Source of the DNA: Pandoraea pulmonicola
Lineage (GTDB): Bacteria; Pseudomonadota; Gammaproteobacteria; Burkholderiales; Burkholderiaceae
Assembly: GCF_000815105.2 (NCBI RefSeq)
Contig: NZ_CP010310.2
Location: 310,001 to 374,000, forward strand
Reading direction: 5' to 3'
DNA length: 64,000 bases
The translations under genes were made by a program, and so were the position numbers. Positions 55,177 to 62,947 of the stretch are shown here, in pieces (position 1 is the first letter of the stretch; the number at the start of each line of letters is the position of its first letter). The notes beneath the pieces are model-generated. The model was given only the letters and a program-made list of their open reading frames with translations. It searched no databases and was not told the DNA's origin.

Positions 55177-56204
55177 ACAGATCCATCTCCATCAAGCGCT
55201 TGTCCCTCGTGGTGCCGTGCTTCAACGAAAGCGAGTCGCTCGACGTCTTCTTCGCCACTGTCGTGCCGATTCTCGAGGCGCTGCCCGACACGCGCTTCGA
55301 GATCGTGTGCGTGAACGACGGCAGCACCGACGACACGCTCGCGCGCCTCATTGCGCACCGCCGCCGCGACGCGCGCATCCGCGTGCTCGACCTCACGCGC
55401 AATTTCGGCAAGGAAGCCGCGCTCACGGCCGGCATCGACGAGGCGCGCGGCGACGCAGTGATCCCCGTGGACGCCGACCTGCAGGATCCGCCGCAGTTGA
55501 TCCCGCGCATGGTCGAGCTCTGGCGTGACGGCGCCGAAGTCGTCCTCGCGCAGCGCAGTAGCCGCGCCTGCGACTCGTGGGCCAAGCGCGTCGCGGCGGG
55601 CCTTTACTATCGCGTGCACAATCGACTCTCCGACGTGAAGCTGCCGGAGAACGTGGGCGACTACCGCCTCATGGACCGGCGCGTGGTCGAGGCGCTCAAG
55701 CGCCTGCCCGAGCGGCACCGCTTCATGAAGGGGTTGTTCGCCTGGGTCGGCTACCGCACCGCCGTGCTGCGCTACGAGCGACAGCCGCGTTGCGCGGGGA
55801 AGTCCAAGTTCTCCGGCTGGCGCCTGTGGAACTTCGCGCTCGAAGGCATCACGAGCTTCAGCTCGCTGCCGTTGCGCTGCTGGACCTACATCGGCCTGTC
55901 GATCGCGTTCGTGGCTTTCCTCTATGGCTCGTTCATCATCGGGCGCACGCTCGTGCTCGGCATCGACGTGCCCGGCTACGCCTCGCTGCTGAGCGTGCTG
56001 CTCTTTTTCGGCGGCCTCCAGCTCATCGGCATCGGTGTGGTCGGCGAATATGTCGGACGCATCTACGACGAGTCGAAGGGGCGGCCCGTCTACCTCTTGC
56101 GGCGCCGGTACGAGGACAGCGACAAGGTCAGCCAGTTGCCGCTCCAGTCGCTGCAACCCGGCACACGGCGTGCCGAGAAGCTTCACAGGGTGCTGAGCAG
56201 ATAG
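55173..56204 (+). CDS. GT2 polyprenyl-phosphate glycosyltransferase (GtrB/DPM1-like)
   Basis: This 343-residue enzyme has the GT2 domain with SLVVPCFNESESLDVFFATV, VNDGSTDDTLARL and the metal-binding D-x-D in VIPVDADLQDPPQLIP. KGLFAWVGYRTAVLRY and two C-terminal membrane helices follow, as in GtrB and DPM1-like enzymes. It would load a sugar onto a polyprenyl phosphate, and the GT87 protein could then transfer that sugar. The start overlaps the PAP2 stop (ATGA). Confidence 0.92.
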   Translation: MNRSISIKRLSLVVPCFNESESLDVFFATVVPILEALPDTRFEIVCVNDGSTDDTLARLIAHRRRDARIRVLDLTRNFGKEAALTAGIDEARGDAVIPVDADLQDPPQLIPRMVELWRDGAEVVLAQRSSRACDSWAKRVAAGLYYRVHNRLSDVKLPENVGDYRLMDRRVVEALKRLPERHRFMKGLFAWVGYRTAVLRYERQPRCAGKSKFSGWRLWNFALEGITSFSSLPLRCWTYIGLSIAFVAFLYGSFIIGRTLVLGIDVPGYASLLSVLLFFGGLQLIGIGVVGEYVGRIYDESKGRPVYLLRRRYEDSDKVSQLPLQSLQPGTRRAEKLHRVLSR

Positions 56205-56398
56205 GAACCGTTCGTGCCCACGCGGAAGGTGATCGCATTGGCCAGCGCCGGATTGACAATGCTCGCGGCGAGCATGGCGGCCACGCTTACTTGCACGCCG
56301 GTGGGCACGAACTCCACCACGCCAAAGCGCCGCACCTTCGTGCGCGGCTGGCCCACGAGGGTGGCGACCGATGTCTCCATCGTCCCCATCGTCCCCAT
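56183..56398 (-). CDS. Possible 71-residue hypothetical protein or gene remnant
   Basis: The frame has high G+C at third positions in its last 50 codons and a hydrophobic stretch (GVQVSVAAMLAASIVNPALA). It starts with repeated MGTMGTM from a short tandem repeat and overlaps the end of the convergent GT2 gene. I do not recognise it. It could be a small membrane protein, the tail of a lost gene or chance. It lies 16 bases upstream of nothing on its strand except the methyltransferase end at 56414. Confidence 0.25.
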   Translation of the reverse strand: MGTMGTMETSVATLVGQPRTKVRRFGVVEFVPTGVQVSVAAMLAASIVNPALANAITFRVGTNGSYLLSTL

Positions 56399-56413
56399 CG
56401 CAACGACTGTCCG

Positions 56414-57151
56414 CTAATCGTGCGCGCGCATCGCGGCGAGCAGTGACACGCCGAAAGGTAGATCGGTGTGCGGCACGATCCAGCGCTCCGCGGCGAAGAT
56501 ATGGAACAGCGCCGCATTGAGCCAGTCGGCCGGCACGGCCGTGCCCGAGGCCGTGGACGCGTGCAGCCAACGATCCTTCATGCGTGCCAGCACGGCCAGC
56601 GGGAACAGCGCCGCGTTGAAGTACGTCAGGCGTTCCACGCACAGGCCGGCCGCGTTGGCCGCCTCGCGCAGCGTACGCGGACTGTAGCGACGGCGGTGAT
56701 GCAGCATCACGTCGTGGGCGCTCCACAGCCACATGTGCGCAGGCACCGTGATCAGCGCCGTGCCCCCCGGCGCCAGGCTCTCGCGCACATATTGCAGCGA
56801 GGCCACGTCCGGGCCGATGTGCTCCAGGCAGTCGAACATGCAAACCAGATCGAAATGCTGGCCCGCGAACGGCATGTCGTCCGGGCAGCGCCCCAGGCGC
56901 ACGTCGAAGCGCGCACCGGTCTTGCGGCGCGCCATGCTGCAGGCCACGACATCCATCTCCACCGCGTGCACGCGGCCGTGCGCGGCCAGCATGTCGAGAT
57001 TGCCGCCGGTGCCGGCGCCGATCTCCAGGATGTTCGCGTCTTTGGGCAGCGAGAGGCTGGCGATGAATGCGTCGAGAATATTGCGCCGGCCCCTGAACCA
57101 CCAATGGCGGTCCTCGGTGCGGGCCATGTCGAGATAGGCTTCCGGTGACAT
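56414..57151 (-). CDS. Class I SAM-dependent methyltransferase
   Basis: This 245-residue protein starts MSPEAYLDMARTEDRHWWFR and has the SAM motif ILEIGAGTGGNLDMLAAHG. It then shows DLVCMFDCLEHIGPDVASLQ and LAPGGTALITVPAHMWLWSA with HHRRRYSPRTLREA, as in methyltransferases linked to surface polysaccharide clusters. It converges on the GT87/PAP2/GT2 module, so a role in modifying a glycan or lipid carrier is possible. Confidence 0.88.
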   Translation of the reverse strand: MSPEAYLDMARTEDRHWWFRGRRNILDAFIASLSLPKDANILEIGAGTGGNLDMLAAHGRVHAVEMDVVACSMARRKTGARFDVRLGRCPDDMPFAGQHFDLVCMFDCLEHIGPDVASLQYVRESLAPGGTALITVPAHMWLWSAHDVMLHHRRRYSPRTLREAANAAGLCVERLTYFNAALFPLAVLARMKDRWLHASTASGTAVPADWLNAALFHIFAAERWIVPHTDLPFGVSLLAAMRAHD

Positions 57152-57335
57152 ATGGCCCCCGTTGTATCGGACTTCGAATCTGCCTCGTGAGCGACATCGC
57201 AAACTGTCGCGATGCGCTGTCTTTGCTAACGAGTATAGGCAGGCCACCGTGCCGCCGACAGGCAAGCTCGGGTATCTCCTATCCTCGTGAAAACACCGAG
57301 GCGTCGGAACTCCACGTGGCGTTGCCCTGTAATGC

Positions 57336-57384
57336 GGAATGCCCGATGCAGTGCATCGGGCATTCCCGGGCAGCTTCCGCTGCC
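57336..57384. repeat. Large palindrome and adjacent hairpin
   Basis: GGAATGCCCGATGCA and TGCATCGGGCATTCC are exact 15-base arms around a single G (57336-57366). A second hairpin, GGCAGC-ttcc-GCTGCC, follows at 57369-57384. They lie 34-82 bases after the MFS gene, on its 3' side, but have no T-run. They may act as a stabiliser or weak terminator. The rest of 57152-57417 shows no gene. Confidence 0.6.
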
Positions 57385-57417
57385 GACCCGTTTCTGGACT
57401 TGACGCGAAGACCTGCC

Positions 57418-58770
57418 TCAGCTGGCGCGCAGTTCTACGCGCTTGATGTCCTTGACGATGACCAGGTAGCAGAACACCGTCAGCAGTGCGTTGAAGCCGA
57501 CGAAAGCCAGGGCGCCATTGAAGGAGCCGCCGGATTGCGCCACGAGGTAGCCGATTACGATCGGCGTCACGATGCCGGCCGCGTTGCCGCACATGTTGAA
57601 CATGGCGCCGGACAGGCCAATCGCTTCCTTGGGCGACGTGTCGGCAACCACTGCCCAACCCAGCGCGCCGATGCCTTTGCCGAAGAAGGCGAGCGACATC
57701 AGCGCGACGACGATCCAATCGGTGTTGACGTAGTTGCATCCGACGATGCAGCACGACAGCAGCATGCCGCTCACGATGGGGATTTTCCGTGCCATGGTCA
57801 GTGAGTGACCCCGACGGATGAGTGCGTCCGACAGCACACCGCCGAGCACACCGCCCGCGAAGCCGCAAATGGCCGGCAGCGACGCGACAAGTCCAGCCTG
57901 AAGAATCGTCATGTGCCGGGCCTGGACCAGATAGACGGGAAACCAGGTGAGGAAGAAGTACGTGAGCACGTTGATGCAGAACTGCGCGACATACACGCCC
58001 ACGAGCATCCGGGTGCCGAGCAGTTGGCGAACCACGCGCCAGGCCGCGTCGTTGCGCGCCGCGCCGGCCTTCGCGGATTTCTGGCCGCGAATGAAGCCGC
58101 CACCCTGCTCGATGTATTCGAGTTCCTGTTGGTTGACGCCCGGATGATCGATCGGGTTCTTCATCGACTTGAGCCATACCAGGGCGGTGACAAGGCCGAC
58201 AACGCCCATCACGACATACACTTCGTGCCAGCCGAACGCGTGCGTAATCCAGGCCATCAATGGTGTGAAGACGACCGCGGCGAAGTACTGCGCCGAATTG
58301 AAGATGGCGGATGCGGTGCCGCGCTCCTTGGTCGGAAACCAGCTCGCGACCACCTTCGCGTTGGCGGGAAACGCAGGCGCTTCCGCGGCGCCCATGGCAA
58401 AGCGCAGGATGAACAGCGCGGTGACGGCGGCCGTTGCGCTGCCGGCCCAGCCGACAGTGCTCTGAAGCAGGGTGAAGAGCGACCAGAGCAGGATACTCGC
58501 CGCATAGACGCGACGAGCGCCAAAACGATCGAGCAGCCATCCGGCTGGAACCTGACACAGGACATACGACCAACTGAATGCGGAGAAGATGTACCCCATC
58601 TCGATCGCGCTGAAGCCGAATTCGCCCCGCATCGTGGCGCCGGTGACGGAGAGTGTTGCGCGGTCAGCGTAGTTCAGTGTCGTGATGAAGAAGACGAGCG
58701 CCAGAATGGCGTAGCGGACTTTGGTGCGCGGGAGCGCGTCCGCGGGGCTCGCGGTACGGCTGATTGCCAT
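57418..58770 (-). CDS. MFS transporter, sugar-acid (galactonate/glucarate) type
   Basis: This 450-residue protein has twelve hydrophobic segments and the anion:cation symporter (ACS) family look: FFITTLNYADRATLSVTG in helix 1, GYIFSAFSWSYVLCQVPAGW, LLDRFGARRVYAASIL and RFAMGAAEAPAFPANAKVVA. Such carriers take up hexuronates, galactonate or glucarate. The start at 58770 (MAISRTASP) follows AGAGGAAG; a start at 58791 would contain that site. It stands alone with no catabolic genes beside it. Confidence 0.92.
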   Translation of the reverse strand: MAISRTASPADALPRTKVRYAILALVFFITTLNYADRATLSVTGATMRGEFGFSAIEMGYIFSAFSWSYVLCQVPAGWLLDRFGARRVYAASILLWSLFTLLQSTVGWAGSATAAVTALFILRFAMGAAEAPAFPANAKVVASWFPTKERGTASAIFNSAQYFAAVVFTPLMAWITHAFGWHEVYVVMGVVGLVTALVWLKSMKNPIDHPGVNQQELEYIEQGGGFIRGQKSAKAGAARNDAAWRVVRQLLGTRMLVGVYVAQFCINVLTYFFLTWFPVYLVQARHMTILQAGLVASLPAICGFAGGVLGGVLSDALIRRGHSLTMARKIPIVSGMLLSCCIVGCNYVNTDWIVVALMSLAFFGKGIGALGWAVVADTSPKEAIGLSGAMFNMCGNAAGIVTPIVIGYLVAQSGGSFNGALAFVGFNALLTVFCYLVIVKDIKRVELRAS

Positions 58771-59244
58771 GTCGATCTTCCTCTGTTTCATGCTAGCGCG
58801 GCGGCCTCTCCCGCTTCCACCCGGTGGCAGCGGTCGTGCGCCTCGCTTGTCTCCTCAAGGGCGTCCATGGTGCGCCGAGCTTCGGGCCGATGCATTGGAT
58901 CGGCTCAGCCCATCTTCATTGCGACTTCATCCACAGTACGCGCGCCGAGTCAGCCATACGCCAACTCTTGTCATGCGTCATCGTATGACAATGATCGTTG
59001 TGGCGCAAGATTGGCTGAATAATTGCTGATTTATTTGAGGGTAAACACGTAAATCGATATGGTTGTCTGTTGTAGGATGATTTGGTGGATCCGCTCGTTC
59101 GCTCCAAGCCGATTTCGGTCGGCGCGGGGGAAACCGGTGGGCCGATTCGGGCCACCTAGGGCAGTCGTCAGGAGGGTCATTCGCCGGCGGGCCGGCGCGC
59201 ACACGGTCAGCAGGATGTGGAAGACGTGCGCGCGCAATCGAGTA
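58771..59244. promoter_or_regulatory. Gene-free region upstream of the MFS gene
   Basis: The 474 bases hold no supportable gene. The middle, 58960-59080, is AT-rich. It contains the inverted repeat TTGTCAT-N10-ATGACAA at 58968-58991, about 200 bases upstream of the MFS start. The arms resemble half-sites of GntR-type sugar-acid regulators, but the factor is unknown. Confidence 0.5.
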
Positions 59245-59628
59245 TCAATGCAGCGGCGGCACCGTTCCCGCCTTTTCGGCCAGCATCCGCTCATACACGC
59301 CGAAGTGGAGATCGACTTCGCTCTGTGTGACGACGGTGACATTCATTTGGACGGCATCGGGCGGCAACGCAAAAATGGAGGCGAGCGCAACGCAAATCTG
59401 CGGCACCACATTGACGTCGGCATCGACTGTGGTCCCCGCTTCCACGCGGAGCGTTCCGTCGCGCGCGAACACGATTTCAACGATGCGGGCGCGCGCACTC
59501 ATATTGTTCTCGATGGCCAGCACGATGACGTTGGCCATCTTTCTCATTCCCTCCGTCGGAAAGCCACGCTCGGCACGCAAGCGCAGACGGTGGACGCCGA
59601 TCGTCAGCCAATCCCATTCGAAATCCAT
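59245..59628 (-). CDS. Hypothetical protein, probably heat-shock co-regulated
   Basis: This 127-residue soluble protein is not recognised. It has a basic N-terminus (MDFEWDWLTIGVHRLRLRAE) and a regular alternating hydrophobic core, ANVIVLAIENNMSARARIVE, IVFARDGTLRVEAGTTVDAD and VALASIFALPPDAVQMNVTV. AGAGGTGCAAA precedes the ATG. It diverges from the Hsp20 genes, and a CTTGAAA element lies in its orientation about 55 bases upstream, which suggests shared sigma-32 control. Confidence 0.7.
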   Translation of the reverse strand: MDFEWDWLTIGVHRLRLRAERGFPTEGMRKMANVIVLAIENNMSARARIVEIVFARDGTLRVEAGTTVDADVNVVPQICVALASIFALPPDAVQMNVTVVTQSEVDLHFGVYERMLAEKAGTVPPLH

Positions 59629-59661
59629 TTTGCACCTCTGGATGTGGTCAACCGTGCCGTC

Positions 59662-59723
59662 AAATTGAGGGACACATTTTCGATTTCAAGACCCCTTGAA
59701 ATCCGGCGGAAGCGATCTATCTT
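59662..59723. promoter_or_regulatory. Bidirectional sigma-32-like heat-shock promoter
   Basis: GATTTCAAG-accc-CTTGAAATC (59682-59703) is a perfect inverted repeat that places the sigma-32 -35 element CTTGAAA on both strands. On the minus strand it is followed after 13 bases by CCTCAATTT, close to the -10 CCCCATNT. On the plus strand ATCTATCTT follows at similar spacing, a weaker match. The leftward target is the 127-residue gene and the rightward target is the Hsp20 pair. Confidence 0.6.
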
Positions 59724-59832
59724 AGTTTTCCGTCAGTGTCCGCTGGCGCAAGGTTTGATGACCGCGTGTCATCGTATTTTCGTTATCGACTCCGCTGCGG
59801 CGATTGCGCGGAATTATTAGGAGAATGCGATC

Positions 59833-60270
59833 ATGAGCGAGTTTGACCTGAACACAGGGATATTTGGAGAACTGGACCGCCTCCACCGGGAGATGACGAG
59901 TCTCTTTTCAGGCTTCCCGACCAGCATTCGGTCCTCACGCCCGGGAGCTTTTCCTCCCATCAATATCGGCACCACCGACGACTCGGTTGAGATCGTCGCC
60001 TTCGCACCTGGCATGGACGCCAAAGCGTTCGACGTCACCATCGACAAGGGGCTGCTGACCATCTCGGGCGAGCGCCGGCGCGCCAACCAGGAGGAGCGCG
60101 ACGCGCGCTCGTACGTGCAAGAGCGATTCACCGGCACGTTCCGCCGGGCGATCGAATTGCCGACCCACGTCGACCCGAACGACGTCAAGGCGCGCTACGC
60201 CAACGGATGCCTGAGCATCAGCATCGGCAAGCGCGAATCGTCCAAGCCGCGTGCAATTTCCGTGCAATGA
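59833..60270 (+). CDS. Hsp20/alpha-crystallin small heat-shock protein (first copy)
   Basis: This 145-residue protein is an ATP-independent holdase. Its alpha-crystallin domain includes PPINIGTTDDSVEIVAFAPG, FDVTIDKGLLTISGERRRAN, FTGTFRRAIELPTHVDPNDV and KARYANGCLSISIGKRES. AGGAGAATGCGATC precedes the ATG. The second Hsp20 gene begins 10 bases after its stop, so the two form an operon. Confidence 0.95.
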   Translation: MSEFDLNTGIFGELDRLHREMTSLFSGFPTSIRSSRPGAFPPINIGTTDDSVEIVAFAPGMDAKAFDVTIDKGLLTISGERRRANQEERDARSYVQERFTGTFRRAIELPTHVDPNDVKARYANGCLSISIGKRESSKPRAISVQ

Positions 60271-60280
60271 GGAGGGCATC

Positions 60281-60688
60281 ATGAACGCGAATTCGCAACT
60301 CACGACGACTTCCCAGGGACAAGTGGGATCGCGTCCGACGGCGCAGGAGCCGCGACACCTTACGATCTCTCCGGCGGTCGACATTTTCGAGGACGAGCAT
60401 GGCGTGACGCTGTGGGCAGACCTTCCCGGCGTGTCGAAGGACAAGCTCAATATCCGCGTGCAGGACGGAACGCTGTCCATCGAGGGCGAAGCGCTGGTTC
60501 CCGCGCCGCAGAATCTTCGCCTGCAGCACGCCGAATTGAAGGAACCGCGTTTTTCCCGTTCCTTCATGCTGAGCGCCGATTTCGACACGTCCAGGATCGA
60601 GGCGCAGCTCAGGGATGGCGTGTTGAGACTGACGGTGCCGCGTCGGGAAGAAGCGCGCCCGCGGAAGATCGAAGTGCAGGTGGCGTGA
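60281..60688 (+). CDS. Hsp20/alpha-crystallin small heat-shock protein (second copy)
   Basis: This 135-residue holdase has ISPAVDIFEDEHGVTLWADL, PGVSKDKLNIRVQDGTLSIE, and the C-terminal strands RFSRSFMLSADFDTSRIEAQ and LRDGVLRLTVPRREEARPRK. GAGGAGGG precedes the ATG at 60281. The paired divergent class of Hsp20 proteins may form hetero-oligomers with the first copy. Confidence 0.95.
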   Translation: MNANSQLTTTSQGQVGSRPTAQEPRHLTISPAVDIFEDEHGVTLWADLPGVSKDKLNIRVQDGTLSIEGEALVPAPQNLRLQHAELKEPRFSRSFMLSADFDTSRIEAQLRDGVLRLTVPRREEARPRKIEVQVA

Positions 60689-60783
60689 CCCCACGGCCTG
60701 CAACTTTCGATGCGGGTTGATTCTTACGGTTCGCGCCTGCGGGCGTAGGCTCGCGGGCGCATCTTCACACAGGCGAGAACGAC

Positions 60784-61149
60784 ATGAGACTGCGCTGGCC
60801 GAAGAGCGACGAGCCGCACGTAAAGACAAGAGTATTCGCGGTGCAGGCCAATCTCGACGAGACGGTGGCGCTGATTCGAAGGTTTGCGCATGACGAGTTC
60901 GCGCGAGCCATCGGTACGGAAACACCCTCGGACCAGGACATCCGGGGATTCATCCTCGATCGACTGCGATGCATGAAGCTCGACGCGGCCGAGGCCTGGA
61001 CGGAACCGACCGTGCAGCGCGTGTTCGGCAGCGTATACGTCATGCCGATGTTCACGAAGATCGAGGGCATGCGAGCCATCGAGGCGCGCCTCGTCGTGAT
61101 GCCGGACGCGAGATACACACCCAGAACCTATATCCCGATATCAAGCTAG
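60784..61149 (+). CDS. Hypothetical protein downstream of the Hsp20 pair
   Basis: This 121-residue soluble protein is not recognised. It begins MRLRWPKSDEPHVKTRVFAV and is rich in charged residues, with FAHDEFARAIGTETPSDQDI and VQRVFGSVYVMPMFTKIEGM. It lies 95 bases after the second Hsp20 gene on the same strand, so it may belong to the heat-shock unit. No membrane segment or catalytic motif is visible. Confidence 0.6.
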   Translation: MRLRWPKSDEPHVKTRVFAVQANLDETVALIRRFAHDEFARAIGTETPSDQDIRGFILDRLRCMKLDAAEAWTEPTVQRVFGSVYVMPMFTKIEGMRAIEARLVVMPDARYTPRTYIPISS

Positions 61150-61180
61150 TCGCGCCGCGTTGCGGTGCGTCGGCCGATAA

Positions 61181-61210
61181 AAAAGGGGAGTCCCTTGCAG
61201 GACTCCCCTT
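61181..61210 (-). terminator. Rho-independent terminator for the porin gene
   Basis: AAGGGGAGTCC and GGACTCCCCTT form an 11-base-pair stem. Read on the minus strand it is followed by six T residues. It lies about 50 bases after the porin stop. A separate AAACCAACG/CGTTGGTTT repeat spans the porin stop codon at about 61225-61265. Confidence 0.9.
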
Positions 61211-61261
61211 AAAACTGGAGAACTCAAACCAACGGTTGAAACGTCTCGCGAAGACGTTGGT

Positions 61262-62419
61262 TTAGAACTTGTGGCGCAGGCCCGAGATCACGGCGGCTTG
61301 GGTCTTGGTACTCGATGCACCGCCAGCGCCGTTGATCGAAGCCGCTGCGGCGTCGCCCGCCGCCTTTTGATAGATGCCGACCAGGTACACGTCCGTGCGC
61401 TTCGAGAGCAGATAGTCGACGGCGGCGTTGATCTGGTGGTACTTCGGGCTCAGGTTGGCGAGCGTGGCGCTGCGGGTGCTGGCGTCCGTGTACGTGTACG
61501 ACAGGCCGAGCAGCAGCGACGGCGACAGGTTGTAGGTGCCGTTCAGTTCATAGTTCGACACACGTGCACCCGTACCGCTCACGTACTTGAGCTGCGTGTT
61601 GCTATACACGAAGCCGACGGCCGCCGGGCCGAAGCTGTAGCTGCCGCCCGTGGCGAACACGCGCTGCTTGTCCACGCCGACGGTCGTCGTGCCGATGCGG
61701 GCCGAGTAGAAATCGCCGCTATAGTCGCCGGCAACGGCGCCGCTCGTGTTCGCGCTGTTCGGCGAGCTCACTTCGAGGTAACCGATGCCGAACTTGACCG
61801 GACCGTTGGCATAGCTCGCCCCCACGCTGTAGGCGCGGTTGTTGGCGAAGCCCGAGCCGCCGGTGCCGCTGCTGGCCTGGTTCGAGAAGCCGTACAGGCC
61901 GCCGAACGTGAAGCCGGCGTAGTTCGCGCTCGTGTACTTGATCGAGTTGTTGATGCGGAACGAGTTGTACAGGTTGTCCACGTCGCCCACGTGCGCACCG
62001 AGCTTGGTGGCGAACTGCTTCGCGGAAGTCAGGCCGCTCACGAAGTCGACCACGGAGTCGTACTGACGGCCGATGGTCAGGCTGCCAAACGACTTGCTCG
62101 ACAGACCGACGAACGCCTGGCGGCCGAATTCACGGCTGCCTTGACCCAGGCCGCCGTTCGTGAGGTTAAAGCCGTTCTCCAGGGTGAAGATGGCCGACAG
62201 ACCGCCGCCGAGATCTTCCGAACCCTTCAGGCCCCAGCGGTTGCCAGACTGCAGACCATCGGCGGTGGTGAAGTTCTTGCTGCCGCCGACATTGCTCACG
62301 TACGACAGGCCCCCGTCCAGAACACCGTACAGGGTGACGTTGCTTTGCGCTTGCGCTGCGCCCGCGGCGCACACTGCGAGAACACCACACAGCGCGGCAG
62401 CCAATTGCGTCTTTTTCAT
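61262..62419 (-). CDS. Gram-negative general porin
   Basis: This 385-residue protein has a signal peptide ending in GAAQAQS and the beta-proteobacterial porin pattern: SNVTLYGVLDGGLSYVSNVG at the N-terminus, SRFGLKGSEDLGGGLSA-like residues (here NRWGLKGSEDLGGGLS), GRQAFVGLSSKSFGSLTIGR, and a C-terminal phenylalanine in VISGLRHKF. It forms a trimeric outer-membrane channel with 16 beta-strands. A strong terminator follows. Confidence 0.95.
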   Translation of the reverse strand: MKKTQLAAALCGVLAVCAAGAAQAQSNVTLYGVLDGGLSYVSNVGGSKNFTTADGLQSGNRWGLKGSEDLGGGLSAIFTLENGFNLTNGGLGQGSREFGRQAFVGLSSKSFGSLTIGRQYDSVVDFVSGLTSAKQFATKLGAHVGDVDNLYNSFRINNSIKYTSANYAGFTFGGLYGFSNQASSGTGGSGFANNRAYSVGASYANGPVKFGIGYLEVSSPNSANTSGAVAGDYSGDFYSARIGTTTVGVDKQRVFATGGSYSFGPAAVGFVYSNTQLKYVSGTGARVSNYELNGTYNLSPSLLLGLSYTYTDASTRSATLANLSPKYHQINAAVDYLLSKRTDVYLVGIYQKAAGDAAAASINGAGGASSTKTQAAVISGLRHKF

Positions 62420-62947
62420 CGGTCTATTCCTTTTCGATAACTTTGAATTGATGCGAACCCGTCGCTCGTGGAGGAGCGCCCCGTGGGTTCGGGCCGAACT
62501 ATATCGAACGAACAGGGTATTCCATAGGTGTATTAACGAAATTCCAGGCGAGGTGTCTTGCCGTTGCAACGCAGGGCAATTTGTCGACGCGAAGTTTCGA
62601 AATTTCATTTTGATGACACATGCGGTTCGTATAAAACGCTGTGGGCAAGCTCTGCAGACACGACGCGCGCAGACCATCGCCGCAATCCGTTCCCCGCGCA
62701 CTTTCCGAACATCCTTCCGCACCGACCTCGACCGTACCGCTCACTCAGCGGGTGGGCAGACAAACTCACAGACGATACAATTCGTCGATAAATTAGTCAT
62801 TTCGTTATATAAAAGATATTTATCGACGATTTGACGCTACATTTCATCCGACCCTCTCCATAGAATTGAGGCAGGGCACATGCACGATCGAATGTGCCCG
62901 AAAGGCGGCGTGCCGCATCGACCGTTGCTTCTGTTGAGGGAAAGAAC
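62420..62947. promoter_or_regulatory. Divergent intergenic region, porin and saccharopine-dehydrogenase-like gene
   Basis: The 528 bases separate two divergent genes and contain no convincing gene. 62780-62850 is strongly AT-rich and probably includes the promoter of the rightward gene. No dyad as clear as those elsewhere in the window was noticed. Confidence 0.5.

Noticed and set aside
61225..61265. AAACCAACG/CGTTGGTTT repeat as a second porin terminator
   Set aside because: The arms are only nine bases with a long spacer and no T-run, and they overlap the stop codon. The terminator at 61181-61210 is much stronger.
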